Assembly (NCBI GenBank): GCA_004335635.1 | Contig: QAXH01006417.1 | Location: 4,028-27,856, forward strand | DNA from: Chloromonas sp. AAM2 | Taxonomy: Eukaryota; Chlorophyta; Chlorophyceae; Chlamydomonadales; Chlamydomonadaceae | DNA: 23,829 bases | Reading direction: 5' to 3' | In this document: positions 9,501 through 18,110 of the stretch, piece after piece | Numbering within the stretch: position 1 is the stretch's first letter | How the letters are laid out: every line of letters starts with the position of its first letter | The notes under the pieces: generated by a model | Seen by the model: the letters and a program-made list of their open reading frames with translations, nothing else | Told to the model about the DNA's origin: nothing | Database searches by the model: none | Program-made: the position numbers and the translations under genes

Positions 9501-10630
9501 CCACATCGAAGCTGTCGCATCTCCTGGTGTTGTAAGACCGTTGAGTACTGTGATATCTGAAATCCATGGCCACCTCATCAACGGCAGTGGCATGCTGCAG
9601 CAAAACTCCTAGTTTTGCCACAGCAGCATGTCGCTGCTGATACTGTTGTAACATGCCCTTGTTGTACAGTCAGCTGCTGCTGCCTTCAACTGCATGCTGC
9701 TGCCTTCAACTGAATGCTGCTGCATTCAACTGCATGCTGATGCCTTCAACTGCATGCTGATGCCTTTAATTGCATGTGCTGTTGGTGCCACAGGACACAG
9801 ACAACGGTATTTGGTTTTCGCAGCTGTGAAGCCGTCACAGGATGCTGATGGCCTACACTGAGCAAGAAAGCTTGATTTTACTCAAGTTCTGAGCTGTTGC
9901 CTTTCCCTGCAGGTCACCCCCATGCTGGGTCTGCTGCGCAAGCTGTGCGCCATGCAGCAACACCCCCCCGGTGTGACGTCCAGCAGTGACAACACCATCT
10001 ACGTGGTGTTCAGCGCCCGCAGTCTGGCGGAACTGCAGCTCATGGAGGCAGACGTACTGGCACTGGCGTGAGTCAGAGGGCGAACGTTTTTTGGACGTTT
10101 GTGGCAATCGTGGAATCGTGAGCATGGCTAGTTGAAAGCAGATGTCTTGGCTTTAGCAAAGCATGTCTGAAAGGTAGTCTGTGTTATTGATGTGGGCAAC
10201 GGTGCCTGGCAAGCCACGCTAATCGTCCAACTCATATGCCCGCGCGAACGGTATTGCAAGGCTCCGGTGTTAATCGTGTTTAAAGTGTTATTGACGTGCC
10301 TGTACTTCTGCTGCCTACTGACGTGCTTAGCTGGCGTAGTACAGCAAGTACATGCAGGAGTACTCGATGCTTTGCAGGAGCAAGAACGAGCGGCTGAGGC
10401 TGATAGCTGCCTACACAGGCCTCCAGGGCACTGACCCCGCCAGCGTGGATGCCACGTCCTTCCTGCACCCACCACTGCCTGCGGCAGAGGGACAGGCAAC
10501 ACGCGGACATGCTGTGTCCAAGGATCAGCCTGTGGTCAAGGCAGAAGTTGGAGCAGGTCGCAAGATCAGCACTGGGTGTGTGACACGAAACTTTTGCTCA
10601 CTTGACAAAACAAAACTGTCTGTCTGTCTG

Positions 10631-10689
<59 letters not shown>

Positions 10690-10719
10690 NNNNNNNNNNN
10701 NNNNNNNNNNNNNNNNNNN

Positions 10720-10793
<74 letters not shown>

Positions 10794-12587
10794 TCGTTTG
10801 CTTGCTCACATGCACCATCTTGACCAACCCTGTTGATCAGAACCGTCATTCAGCATATGGGCCGTCAATGCGACCGCCAGCTTGCCTTTCTATGGCATCA
10901 GCACTCAAACCGACACTACCCACACAGTCCCACCAAGTACAAAAGAAAGAAGGAGAGAAGCTGTGCGCTGGCGCATGGATATCCCACCATTTTGGTGACT
11001 GGCTAAAGTGTTGACGCCATGATGACTTTCACACATGTTCGCAGTCCTTTAAGACCCAGCCCAGGGCGCAGCACCTGGGTTCAGCTGGCGACAGTTTTGG
11101 CCTCATCCGTTGGGGGTTTTGCAGCCATCTGGTTGGCGGCATACGTGCAACAGCCGCTGATGGACATTCATGACCTGCACTTGGAGATGAGGCTGCTGCT
11201 GGTAGGCGTCCTGGTTTGGTGGTTTGTTGCATTTGCTACGTCCCTACGTTCTGTCGGGCGTTGACCATGTCCACGCTCAAAACCTCATGAGCATCAGGAT
11301 GTGTGCTCCGCGTTCCCATCACTTGGCCCCGTCGCCAGCTCAGCTGGTAGGGTTCTGTCACATGATTTGACAGGCCTGGGTTCGAGGCGGGGTTTCCGGG
11401 CTTAGTACCAGCAGCCCAACGCGAACATTGACCTTCTTTCTCAGGATAGGTCAGGGCGGTACACATCCCGACCCGTGTCATGTGACAGCTTCCCTGATGT
11501 AAAACTGCTGGTCTGTCTTGCACTCTGCACATGGAGTACAGCACCTGATGAAATGTGCTTGTTTAGAAATAAAGAGAGAGAGAGAGAGAGAGAGTACACT
11601 GAACGGAGCACCCTATGCAGGATGTGTGTTCTAGTATGTAGAAATCACATCAGGGGGGCCCATATGCACCAAGCGTGAACAGATAATGTGTGTTCCTACA
11701 AGCAAATATTGAATCGTATTTGGTGCCTGTGCAGATGGGTGCAGCGTATGCACTGTTGCCACTCCTGGGCATCACACTTCCAGCAGCGCTGATTCTTACA
11801 CTTTTATCATTCAGCCGACCCAGAAACGGCCAGGGCGGTCACATGGCCCACACGGCACGTGACATGGAGGAAGGTGCCGAGCAGCTGCAGCAGCTGTTGG
11901 AGTCCAGTCCATCACATGGATATGTGGCAGCAGCGGGTTCGGGCGTGCAAGCAAAGCACAGCGCATCTGGCTATGAGCTGACATATGAGCTCGGTGGCAT
12001 CAGCCACAGGTGGGAACTGCAGTAGCATTCAAACAAAGTGCATTTATTGCAATTATAACTTGCTTGTCGTTCATGCATCAAGTGCGACGGCTAGCAAGCC
12101 GTGGTTTATGGTTGGTATGCGGTTTTCCAGCCAGGCGTCCAGTACCAGGCTTAGAAAATGGAACCTTTTCTGAAAACACGCATGCATTGCATGAACCATG
12201 TAATTTGTCGGTGGCGCAGACCATCCGATCAGGGCCCGATCAGGGTCGGTGGCTAGCCGATCAGGACCAATGAATGTTGTGCATTTATCGCATCACCCAC
12301 TGCTGTGTTGCAGCTTCCCTGTGTATCACGGCCGTCCACCCCTGAAGGCCATACTGGAGTCATGCATTGCGGACTACTCCTCACGCAAGCCAAACAGCCA
12401 CGCGCTTCAGCCTCAGAGTTTCAACAAACCGTACAGCTCATGTGACGTGCCTGTGCTTGTGGGCGGTCCTCCTGCCATGTGGCACCATGCCCATGCACTG
12501 TGTGATGAACTCAATGCGACCCATCGCAAGCTGCATGGGAAAGGCGCTGCTGTCCTTCAGCCAGTGCAAGTGGCCATGGTCCATTAG
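5625..12587 (+). CDS. Plasma-membrane ferric-chelate reductase (FRO/FRE type), 13 exons
   Basis: Moves electrons from NADPH via FAD and two b-hemes across the membrane to reduce Fe(III) for uptake. Exons: 5625-5660, 5750-5854, 6199-6376, 6558-6702, 7192-7381, 7984-8208, 8567-8788, 9303-9392, 9913-10067, 10345-10575, 11045-11201, 11735-12009, 12314-12587. They total 2283 nt with every phase matching, giving 760 residues against roughly 700-750 in plant FROs. Order: membrane helix at 13-31; further helices at about 72-90 and 115-132; heme helices with His168/His181 and His224/His238; FAD domain; NADPH motif AGGIGVTP (393-400); two extra C-terminal helices (537-560, 586-605) as in plant FROs; terminal YHGRPPLKAIL (674-684). 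The ATG has a purine at -3 (GACAATGG). Exon 3's donor (6376) was chosen for frame; a donor at 6423 would break it. Exon 11's end is the least certain. Confidence 0.9.
6508..6543 (+). repeat. (CTG)n run in intron 3
   Basis: About twelve CTG units immediately upstream of the exon 4 acceptor (TGCTGTACAG at 6548-6557). The run forms much of the pyrimidine-rich stretch before the splice site, so its length could affect splicing. Confidence 0.9.
6703..7191 (+). repeat. Intron 4 with internal imperfect duplications
   Basis: This 489-nt intron contains two diverged copies of one motif (CATGCATGCTGTACAGCCCT near 6860 and CGTGCATGCTGCACAACCCT near 6968, both followed by TCAAACCT). It also contains an exact repeat of GCACGAGCTGCTCTT near 7010 and 7029. 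No gene is nested in it. Confidence 0.6.
7192..8208 (+). other. Heme-binding membrane core of the ferric reductase (exons 5-6)
   Basis: Exon 5 reads WFGVLVTITYSIHGIGYSWL and continues to GRRHF, giving His168-x12-His181. Exon 6 begins IFYNVHVWGALTFLITLVVH, giving His224-x13-His238. These two histidine pairs on neighbouring helices are the signature of the bis-heme ferric reductase/NADPH oxidase transmembrane domain. Between them lies another helix, GVLAMGAGLLMAFTSTTWF. Confidence 0.85.
8868..8945 (+). repeat. Dispersed CAGTTCTGGGACA repeat, copy 3 (intron 7)
   Basis: AAAAACAAGTTTGCAAGTTC continues TGGGACAATTCCTGTGG. It has the same A-run and core as the copies at 719, 1650, 21915 and 22713, with one change (CAAGTTCT). 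It lies inside an intron of an intact gene, so the insertion is tolerated. Confidence 0.7.
8988..9114. repeat. 20-bp minisatellite in intron 7
   Basis: About six copies of ACATGATCCTTCAACCCATC, with T/A alternating at one position near the end of the unit. Confidence 0.95.
9674..9776. repeat. 20-bp minisatellite in intron 8
   Basis: Five diverged copies of TGCTGCTGCCTTCAACTGCA (variants GAATGC, CATTCAAC, CTGATGCC, TTTAATTGC). The unit length equals that of the intron 7 array but the sequence is unrelated. Confidence 0.9.
10617..10793. repeat. (CTGT)n microsatellite with assembly gap, intron 10
   Basis: A long tetranucleotide tract interrupted by 30 Ns at 10690-10719. The true length is unknown. 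Open frames reading as repeated Ser-Val-Cys-Leu are products of the simple repeat, not genes. Confidence 0.98.
11327..11594 (+). mobile_element. tRNA-derived SINE-like element in intron 11
   Basis: The head at 11327-11392 resembles a tRNA. CCCCGTC (11327-11333) pairs with GGCGGGG (11386-11392) as a 7-bp acceptor stem. GCTCAGCTGGTAG is a good A box, GGTTCGAGGC at 11379-11388 a good B box, and CTGTCA/TGACAG encloses a 7-nt loop at 11361-11367. The loop lacks the invariant U33 and the T-stem is poor, so a working tRNA is unlikely. An unrelated body follows and the element ends in AAATAAA and a (GA)n tail (11572-11594), the expected SINE layout. Target-site duplications were not found. Confidence 0.5.
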
Positions 12588-13158
12588 AAGTGCCATGCCA
12601 GTGACGATGCATGAGTAGAGGCCAAGGCTGGCCCTTGTACAACTGAAGGCATCAGGCGTGCACATGGAGATGTGTGCTCATTGGGATGTGTTCAAAACAT
12701 GCAAGGACGATGGGAGGCGTGCATCAACGAGCTGCTTACACACTGTTCAATGCCATTTATGACATATGATTTGCAAGCGACGATTGTTTTTTGGATTCGC
12801 AGCAGGACATAGCCCGTAGCCCTAGAAACAACAATTGCGATGCCATATTGTTTTTGAATTGCATGTGATTAGTGGCCGGTGCTAAGCTACCATAAGCCAC
12901 ACACTGTGCATGTTGTCAGTACTCTTGTTCCCAAGGGAGGTGCACACAAGCGTGCCTCGCAGCGGATCCTTTGCATGGCACGCTTGAATTCTTCTTCTGC
13001 CGCGCTGTACCTCTTACGTAAATTACGCCAGGGCTCCTGTCATGGCCCGCATGGAATTGCATGGCCTTTGTCTTGGACTCTTGTCTTGCTTTTACCTGTG
13101 CTTCCACTTCATTCAGCCTTCCAGCCTGTGATTGTTTGATTTTCAGTGTTCTTTCTTT
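12588..13158. other. Non-coding, 3' of the ferric reductase
   Basis: Presumed 3' UTR and flank. No TGTAA signal was seen close to the stop. CAGTACTCTTGTTCCCAAGG near 12918 is repeated in diverged form as CAGTACCCTTATTTCCAAGG near 13266, each followed by GAGGT and a CACACAAG/CATTACACC stretch. Confidence 0.45.
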
Positions 13159-13222
13159 CCCTGGGTGGTGCAGGGTGGTACACGTTCTATCCCTGGGTGG
13201 TGCAGGGTGGTACACGTTCTAT
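13159..13222. repeat. Perfect 32-bp direct duplication
   Basis: Two adjacent identical units beginning CCCTGGGTGGTGCAGGGTGG at 13159 and 13191. It lies in otherwise gene-free DNA. Confidence 0.95.
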
Positions 13223-13883
13223 CCCGGGTCGTTTGGTGGCCTTCCTGCTGTGAATGGATGAGATACAGTACCCTTATTTCCAAGGGAGGTCATTACACCT
13301 TTGTGCCTTGCAATGCATTCGCCTGCTCTTACAAGGAGGGAGTGCACACCAGGAAGCAAAAGGCCAGGACGTGAAGATGACCGGTTGTATCGAAACGACG
13401 TGCAATGCTAGCTCCTTCACCTGTGCAAATCGAGTATGCAAGATGTGAACCGGGGTAGCGTATTGCTTACCAGGTGAGAGAGCAATCAATACAGCAAACA
13501 AGCTGAACACGCACAGCAAGATTAGAACAGATCAAAAGTAAGGAAATGACGAGCTAAAACAACCACAAATGATCGGCTGACCTATTTGCTGCAAGGTCAA
13601 AGGCCTGTCCTGCCACAAACACCAAGCTTGTCATCAAGTGACGTACAAGTCATCCAATGTCCATCTCAGGAGCACAATTGCATCAGTCTGTCCCGAGTGC
13701 CGGCATGGTGTGGCCAGCCTGCCTTCAATGAAGCCCTGCCCCACCAAGGCAACGTCCCAGGTACTCGAACGTTCTGTTCTCAAACAACTGCAAAGTAAAA
13801 CACCGTGACGTTTGCATCTTACATCAGAGTTGCATCTCCTCGACATGTGGTCCCGTCCCGGCCAATGCAGTGGTGATACTCAA
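13223..13883. other. Non-coding stretch, no gene seen
   Basis: Short open frames only, with no consistent splice borders. It includes the diverged repeat of the 12.9 kb segment at its left end. Confidence 0.45.
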
Positions 13884-14012
13884 CAAGAGGGGCGGGATTC
13901 CAGCCCGTCCAACCTACATGTGAAGGGGATTGCGACACACCAGGACAGTAATGGTGGTGGCCAGCCCCTTGAGGTGCTATCCTGTCCGCGTACCTCGTTA
14001 GACCCAAAACAG
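13884..14012 (-). mobile_element. SINE-like repeat, copy A
   Basis: The part of the shared block that also occurs alone at 20121-20252. Near its end CGGGCTGGAATCCCG folds as a 4-bp stem with a 7-nt loop, like a tRNA T-arm with a B box. The A box is not convincing. Confidence 0.45.
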
Positions 14013-14184
14013 GGCCTGAAAACATAAGCATATCGTTCAATGTTGTGCTGATTGGCATCCACAAAATCTGATACGATACGTCATGTGAGTGTCTGATTGT
14101 ATCCTTCGTCTTAACCCTGCACGGGTCGTTCAGCGCTTACTCTGCCTCAATCTGGTGCGGCTCCAGTCCCTGGTGTTCCATAGC
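13884..14184 (-). repeat. 301-bp block, 99% identical to 23281-23581 (inverted)
   Basis: Read on the minus strand it runs from GCTATGGAACACCAGGGACT to CCCGCCCCTCTTGT. Comparing by eye with the + strand at 23281-23581 shows only about three substitutions. It covers the last 16 codons (AMEHQGLEPHQIEAE and stop) of the exon at 14137-14321, about 125 bp of 3' UTR, and a SINE-like tail. Similarity stops abruptly at both edges. Confidence 0.9.
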
Positions 14185-14321
14185 GCGCTGTCGCTGCCCG
14201 TAAACACCAAGTGTGCGCTGACGGTAGTTGGAGCTGATGTAGTAGCCCAAAATGCCCAACACCATGATGCTTCTCCCCGCGAATGCTCCAAACGCCACCG
14301 GTCTGCTGACGTAAAGCGCGT
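14137..14321 (-). CDS. Terminal exon of a small membrane protein
   Basis: After the acceptor GCTACATTTCAG (AG at 14323-14322) the minus strand reads ALYVSRPVAFGAFAG, then RSIMVLGILGYYISSNYRQR, then TLGVYGQRQRAMEHQG, ending at TAA (14137-14139): 60 residues, entered in phase 1. Residues 7-29 form one membrane helix followed by a basic, polar tail, as in small mitochondrial or organellar inner-membrane proteins, but I do not recognise the family. The last 15 residues and the 3' UTR lie in the 301-bp block shared with the Fanzor fragment. Either this exon donated its end to the other locus or a mobile block replaced its original tail. Upstream exons were not identified with certainty; the fragments at 14598-16549 on the same strand are candidates. 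Confidence 0.5.
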
Positions 14322-14597
14322 CTGAAATGTAGCATGATCAAACGAGCTTTGAAGCCACACCAAAGTCGCGCACTGGTGGCACATTACTCAGCCATTCCTT
14401 CACTTGTGCAAACCGGCCATGGTATTGTGGCCCGCCAGTAAGGGCTAAAATCTGGGCATGGCATGACAGCTCGCCTTCTCATCGGCCACAATACTAGTGC
14501 AGTCCACCTGTGTGGCGTAAACCTTGACCTGAAAACTTGACCTGACCATCCGCGCATTGCCTATGCAAATTGCTTGTGTGCATCTCGTGTGCCTCAC

Positions 14598-15229
14598 TCA
14601 CTCATTCCAGCAAAGTCTTTGAAGGCGCGCGTGCCTACGCTCCATGTGCTGTCCTGGTCGTCCACCACGGACAGCATATGCTTCCGCCGGGGTCGATGGC
14701 TGGCATGCGCAGAGCTGTATCCGGCCCATCTGCGGCAATGGCCAAGGCCGCGTCGGCTGCTCGGCGCGCGCTGTTAGCTGAATGTTTGCGAGCTGCAGTA
14801 GTCTGATGATTGACTTCAGCGCTCTCTCTGCTTCATCTACTGGTTGATCCTCGCCTTCGTGCAATTTACGTTTGCGGGGCTGTGTCAACAGGTCGAACCT
14901 GTGGGTGTGCTGCAACTCCCACCTAAGACTTGCCACCTGGCTCATGAGTTGGCCGGTCAAGCGGTGGTGGTTGTGACTGATTGCTGCAGACATGAAGGCC
15001 GTCTGTGACGCCTCTGCCAGTTGCTGAGTAGTTGTTACAAACATCGCGGGCGCCATAACTCTCTATCCATCGCTGCATTGGCGAAGGTCTGCAGTGCCTG
15101 TGCTTGCTGCCACGCAAGCAACTGATGATCGCTTGCACCATCTGCCAGCTGTTCCATTGAGTGGTGCAGCTTGTGGCGCCAGAAGTTGCTGCGGTTGGTG
15201 ATGTTGCGGTGTGATGTTGCTGCGGTTGG

Positions 15230-15267
<38 letters not shown>

Positions 15268-15345
15268 ATGCGGTTGGTGTTGCTGCTGCTGCTGCTGATG
15301 CGGTTGGTGTTGCTCATCCATCCAACGTGAGACTGCGTGAGGCCA
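14598..15345 (-). pseudogene. Unrecognised low-complexity coding fragment, frame broken near 15060
   Basis: The minus strand first gives a poly-alanine frame (from the CTG run) continuing NFWRHKLHHSMEQLADGASD and QLLAWQQAQALQTFANAAMD, which ends at a stop just past 15060. An ATG at 15056 in a shifted frame gives 152 codons: FVTTTQQLAEASQTAFMSAA, then a basic TQPRKRK segment, then DEAERALKSIIRLLQLANIQ. The two parts are similarly helical and alanine/glutamine-rich, so a single gene split by a one-base indel is likely. Frames reading the repeat as poly-Gln or poly-Ser are also open, so the choice is uncertain. No domain was recognised. Confidence 0.35.
15233..15299. repeat. Interrupted (CTG)n / GCGGTTGGTGTTG repeats
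   Basis: A TGC run at 15233-15268 and a shorter one at 15281-15299, separated and followed by the phrase GATGCGGTTGGTGTTGCT. It is a compound repeat within the candidate minus-strand coding fragment. Confidence 0.9.
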
Positions 15346-15544
15346 CGGCTGGTGACCGGGTGCCCAATGTAGCCATGTGTGTTGGCAGGGCCTGGGCCAC
15401 CCATGGCGTGGGCGTGCTTGCATGCTGGATGTGCATGGCATGCACGCCTTGAACAGCCATCATGTGTCATGCTCACCGGCGGAGGTGGACATGCTACTTT
15501 GCATGGTGTAGGGCCTGGACAAACACCATCTCTTTGGGGAGACT

Positions 15545-15784
15545 TCACTCCCAGGCTGATGCCACGCCATTGGTGCTGGCATAGAACGCGAAATCTCTGC
15601 GCTGCCGACCTCCCAGAGTGCGACGCCAGTTGAAGTATGCACTCCACAGCGGCTCCATGTATGCGTCTCCCTTATCACTGCCTTGCCGACGAGGAGGGAG
15701 GTCTGGGGTCACCTTCTCATTTCGTGCCTGGTCGTGAACAATTTCGTTGAGCTCCGGAAAAGAGGCAAGGATTGAGTCAATTTT
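15545..15784 (-). CDS. Candidate internal exon, unknown product
   Basis: A 79-codon open frame on the minus strand includes LASFPELNEIVHDQARNEKV, then GDAYMEPLWSAYFNWRR and GRQRRDFAFYASTNGVASAW, ending at TGA 15545-15547. The pyrimidine-rich CTCTTTTCCGGAG (near 15755) is a possible acceptor. The composition looks protein-like, but the 3' border does not give a clean donor in this frame, so it may be decayed. It is on the same strand and between other fragments of an unidentified gene. Confidence 0.3.
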   Translation of the reverse strand, partial: KIDSILASFPELNEIVHDQARNEKVTPDLPPRRQGSDKGDAYMEPLWSAYFNWRRTLGGRQRRDFAFYASTNGVASAWE

Positions 15785-15844
15785 TCAGAGAGAGTAGATT
15801 TGGAAGGTGTACAGTTTTGGCAGCAGTGCAATTTGGATGGTTTT

Positions 15845-16030
15845 AGCAAGCAGTAGCAAGCCAAAGTAAGCAGTGGTGAGCAGTAGCAAGCCGAATCGAG
15901 CAGTGGTGAGCAGTAGCAAGCCGAATCGAGCAGTGGTGAGCAGTAGTGAGCTATAGTGAGCTATATAGTAGCAAGCAGTATGTAGTAGCAAGCTATATAT
16001 AGTAGCACGCTATATAATAGCAAGCAGTTG
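15845..16030. repeat. 30-bp minisatellite grading into GTAGCAAGC/TATA repeats
   Basis: Three full 30-bp units starting GAGCAGTAGCAAGCC and ending CAGTGGT, then shorter variants built from AGCAGTA, GCAAGC and CTATATA up to about 16030. No gene lies under it. Confidence 0.9.
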
Positions 16031-16093
16031 GGCTGCCAGTTGTGCATGTCTAGACGCTTTGAGCTTTTGCCTGGATACCATATTTCTTCTTAC

Positions 16094-16467
16094 CTTGAGG
16101 AAAGTGCTTGTGATTGACACGTGTTGAATGGTCATTGACATTTCAGGCACCACCGGAAAGCCCTTGCGCCGTCTGTCACGGCGTGTGCTATGGTGCCTGG
16201 TGCGTGCAGGTGCAATTGTCGGTGCCATTGCGGGTGCTCGAGGTGCCGGTGCTGGTGCTGGAGGGGCATGTGAGTGGAGCTGCCGCCAAGGGTAGACATT
16301 GCCCCAATCGTCGTAAGCCCAGAGAGGAGGATATCGGCAATTTTGCGTGCAGCCCCGCTTTGTAGACTGGGGTTTTGGTGGCTGACGTCCTGTGGCACTT
16401 TGCCATCTGCTGTATTGTCTTTTGGGCTGTTCATAACGACGTTTTCGCCGTGCATTGCGCCACTGTC

Positions 16468-16514
<47 letters not shown>

Positions 16515-16549
16515 GCTTCCTCCTGATCCCCTTGTGCCTGTTCTCCTTG
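16094..16549 (-). CDS. Candidate exon with homopolymer run, frame ambiguous
   Basis: Bordered by a good acceptor (GCTGCTGCTGCTAG, exon start 16549) and a consensus donor (CTCAAG|GTAAGA, exon end 16094). It is 456 nt, exactly 152 codons. One frame is fully open: poly-Gln, then RQWRNARRKRRYEQPKRQ, PPLWAYDDWGNVYPWRQL and MAPTIAPARTRHHSTRR, ending STFLK at the donor. A second frame is also open for most of it: poly-Ser, then NDSGAMHGENVVMNSPKDN and ARKIADILLSGLTTIGAM. Neither has a recognised domain or a nearby ATG. It probably belongs to the same unidentified minus-strand gene as the fragments at 14598-15784. Confidence 0.35.
16470..16510. repeat. (CTG)n run
   Basis: Thirteen or so CTG units. 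On the minus strand it is the homopolymer run of the candidate exon at 16094-16549. Confidence 0.9.
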
Positions 16550-16587
16550 CTAGCAGCAGCAGCAGCAAGGGGAACAGGAGCAGACAA

Positions 16588-17425
16588 ACATCACCTGCCC
16601 TGATACCTGGTTTTCACATCAAATCTCGTTTGCTTACCTTGAGCCTGCACCACAAGCTGTCCCAAGATCATGTCCCCAGATCATGTCCCTCATGATGACA
16701 TCACGGCCTCTGACATCACGGCCTCTGATATCATTCCGCGCAAAAGTGCTGGCCACTTCCGACGGTGACTCGTTTACTGAATGAACCTTACGCCTGGTCT
16801 GGGGCCGAAGTGAAGCGGGCAACAGACCAATCCAGGCTTCCTGACATCTTACACTGGCAACCAGGATAGTGCTGCTGCCTTGGTTGAGTACAATCTACGG
16901 CTGGGAGGCTTGGCACCTTTTGCATCAATAGATGACGAGAGGCATCACAAAGTCGATGAGTGGCTAGTTCTCTGACCACAGTGGCCACCTACACGGACCT
17001 GGTTGTGTATTAAAGACCCCATACAAATGTCTGAATTAACCAGTGTAGGGAAGGCCTGTGCAGTTCAATCCCAATTACAGTTCAATCAGTCGCCGTCTGT
17101 ACATTCCTGCCTTGTTGCGTGCCGGGTGGCAGGATTCCCTGCTTTGGTGGCTTGGTTGTCTGCTGTGTTCGAGTTGCCTGTCAGCGCTGCTGTGCTGTGC
17201 GTGTGCTGTGTGTGTGCTGTGCTGTGTGGTCTGCGTTTTTTTTCTTGAGCTTGTCTCCTTCTCTGAGCCAGTCAGTGAGTGGCTGCTGCACGCCATTAGA
17301 GAGATTGATATGATACACTCACACAACTGCAAACTGACCTCACGCTGGCGGACTACCGGTAATGTCTCCTCGCCCTTGTCCTGACCGTTTGTGAGATATT
17401 GTGCAAACATATTGAGCAAACATCG
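16588..17425. other. Non-coding stretch, no gene seen
   Basis: It includes a short direct repeat AGATCATGTCCC at about 16665 and 16678 and another of GACATCACGGCCTCTGA around 16697-16731. It occupies the position where the missing 3' half of paralog 2 should be, so a deletion breakpoint is expected near 17430-17500. Confidence 0.45.
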
Positions 17426-18110
17426 TCAGTAGTGCCCAGGTGTTGCTGTGCTCAACTCCAAATGGCATTTAATGTAGACGTTGAACGGGCGGGTGTTTGA
17501 TTGGGGAATGTCCAAGCTGACGTCGGCGCGCTTTAAGCTCTCAAGAGTATCGCCTTCTGCGGGCTGGAAAATCGTGTAGTGCAGGGGCGGATGATTGGCA
17601 CGCATGCGCTCCAGCTGTTCGCGAGCACTGTCCAGCTCCCTCTGGACGTCGCGAGTTTGCTGTGCAAGCGTCTGCACCATCTGCACCAGCAGCTGCTGGG
17701 GCACCTGTTCAAGCAGAGAGACAGCAGTGTGGTCCTCCAACAGCAGCTGATCACAGCACGCATCAGCAAGCCCCGATGATTCTGGTGGGAGCGATCTGAC
17801 CTCGGGCTGCAGACAGGATGCCAAAAGAAGCAAAGTTTATTGCTTATTTAGGTATATCGCAGTTACCAATGCTTGAACTGTGTACTATTGTTCGGACTGA
17901 AGAGGACAGGCGGCCAAGCAAGCGGTCAGGTATATATTCCATTATTTTAATGGCTGATCGTGCCGTGCTATGATGCTACAGCTGCGCTTTGTTGCATGTG
18001 TGCGAAGGTCAAGACGTGCGATGTTGCATGGGGTCGCCCACCTTTGCATGTCGGAGTGAGCGCTTCGAGTTGTCCGCAGCCCGCCTGGCAGCAACCACCT
18101 CCTGCAGCAT
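17426..18110 (-). pseudogene. Unrecognised paralog family, copy 2 (3'-truncated)
   Basis: Exon 1 at 18110-18042 starts with ATG and gives MLQEVVAARRAADNSKRS to HAK, ending at the donor CAAAG|GTGGGC. A 235-nt intron follows and exon 2 starts at 17806 after CTGTCTGCAG. Exon 2 matches copies 1 and 3 through the coiled-coil part (QQLLVQMVQTLAQQTRDVQ, AREQLERMR) to GDTLESLKRAD, then diverges and stops at 17426. All of the conserved C-terminal core (WDVGR to CPHPYDG) is missing, so the 149-residue product is less than half the family length. This is probably a pseudogene, although exon 1 is the best preserved of the three and shows where the family starts. Confidence 0.6.

Larger units (their letters stand above)
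8567..10067 (+). other. FAD- and NADPH-binding exons of the ferric reductase (exons 7-9)
   Basis: Exon 7 has PGHTIYLAAPDLV where the family has PGQ-type text, then PRPFTVAD where the flavin motif is normally HPFT, so the histidine is Arg316. It also has GTWTRAL, the usual W-T-x-x-L. Exon 8 opens VEGPYD, the conserved loop before the nucleotide site, and ends AGGIG. Exon 9 continues VTPMLGLLRKL and reaches NTIYVVFSARSLAEL. The intron after AGGIG splits the NADPH motif in phase 0. Confidence 0.85.

Noticed and set aside
10602..10849. Open frames of repeated Ser-Val-Cys-Leu or Thr-Asp-Arg-Gln on both strands
   Set aside because: They are produced by the (CTGT)n microsatellite and cross an N gap; not genes.
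11327..11392. Functional tRNA gene
   Set aside because: The acceptor stem and boxes look good but the T-stem is weak, the anticodon loop lacks U33, and a body plus (GA)n tail follow; a SINE head is more likely.
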